From assembly GCA_018398575.1 (NCBI GenBank), contig JAGTXZ010000002.1:1242501-1306500 (forward strand): a stretch of DNA of 64,000 nucleotides. The letters run 5' to 3'. Every line of letters begins with the position of its first letter. Within the stretch, counting starts at the first letter, position 1. The DNA is from Ampelomyces quisqualis (Eukaryota; Ascomycota; Dothideomycetes; Pleosporales; Phaeosphaeriaceae). Under the pieces are notes generated by a model that was not told the DNA's origin, made no database searches, and worked only from the letters and a program-made list of their open reading frames with translations. A program made the translations under genes and the position numbers. This document shows, one piece after another, positions 63,822 to 64,000 of this stretch.

Positions 63822-64000
63822 GTGAGTTTCTGGACCTCCACCTCGGACCCCTGGTCTGACAAAGCCACCACCACGATCCTTGTCTTCTTGTGCATGTGTA
63901 CCTGATTTCTTGGCCAGTTAGTACTTCACTAGAGCGCAGAAGGCTGCAGGGATGAATGGCCTGGAAATGCTTGGATCGTTGCATGCCCGCGATACCAAGC

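Overview
The window is nuclear DNA of a filamentous ascomycete, most likely a dothideomycete of the Pleosporales type. The genes have short GT-AG introns (about 46-70 nt) with CTAAC/CTAAT-like branch sites, intergenic gaps are short, and the products are typical fungal housekeeping proteins such as DapB, Mpo1, Ptc7, Prp4, Tel2 and Uba3. No lineage could be proved without a search. Exon models were built by hand from splice signals, reading-frame continuity and remembered family patterns. Most boundaries should be exact or within a base.

Layout. Bases 1-6500: the tail of a TspO/MBR gene, one hypothetical two-exon gene, then several kilobases that look accessory and nearly gene-free. Bases 6500-12500: an Mps1-type kinase and a Ptc7-type PP2C phosphatase on the minus strand, the latter head-to-head with the splicing factor Prp4. 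Bases 14480-16620: a bZIP regulator whose start codon lies in a 45-bp tandem repeat and which has a hydrophobic segment after the zipper. Bases 19200-26000: a Nif1/Dsf2-like Sel1 protein, a CCCH zinc-finger protein, and the TFIID subunits TAF7 and TAF3 head-to-head. Bases 26600-32700: a small hydrophilic protein, a C2H2 regulator and a serine-rich hypothetical protein. Bases 32700-36200: an accessory patch with an inverted repeat, clustered copies of a 9-mer, and a decaying SurE-like gene. Bases 36200-54500: a dense housekeeping block (NAD(P)H-hydrate dehydratase, DapB, Rpb7, Mpo1, ATP synthase alpha, Tel2, Uba3, a mitochondrial-type protein, Cdc26). Bases 55357-60042: one 1561-codon secreted repeat protein cut by many Lys-Arg sites. 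The last 4 kb show almost nothing.

Themes. Several genes serve transcription (TAF7, TAF3, Rpb7), splicing (Prp4) and cell-cycle or checkpoint control (Mps1, Tel2, Cdc26, Uba3), but I see no pathway cluster or secondary-metabolite cluster. The most unusual items are a damaged GIY-YIG-like plus double zinc-finger reading frame inside a 1345-nt intron of ATP1, a 6-nt microexon in UBA3, the Kex2-site-rich repeat protein, and the repeat-multiplied start of the bZIP gene.
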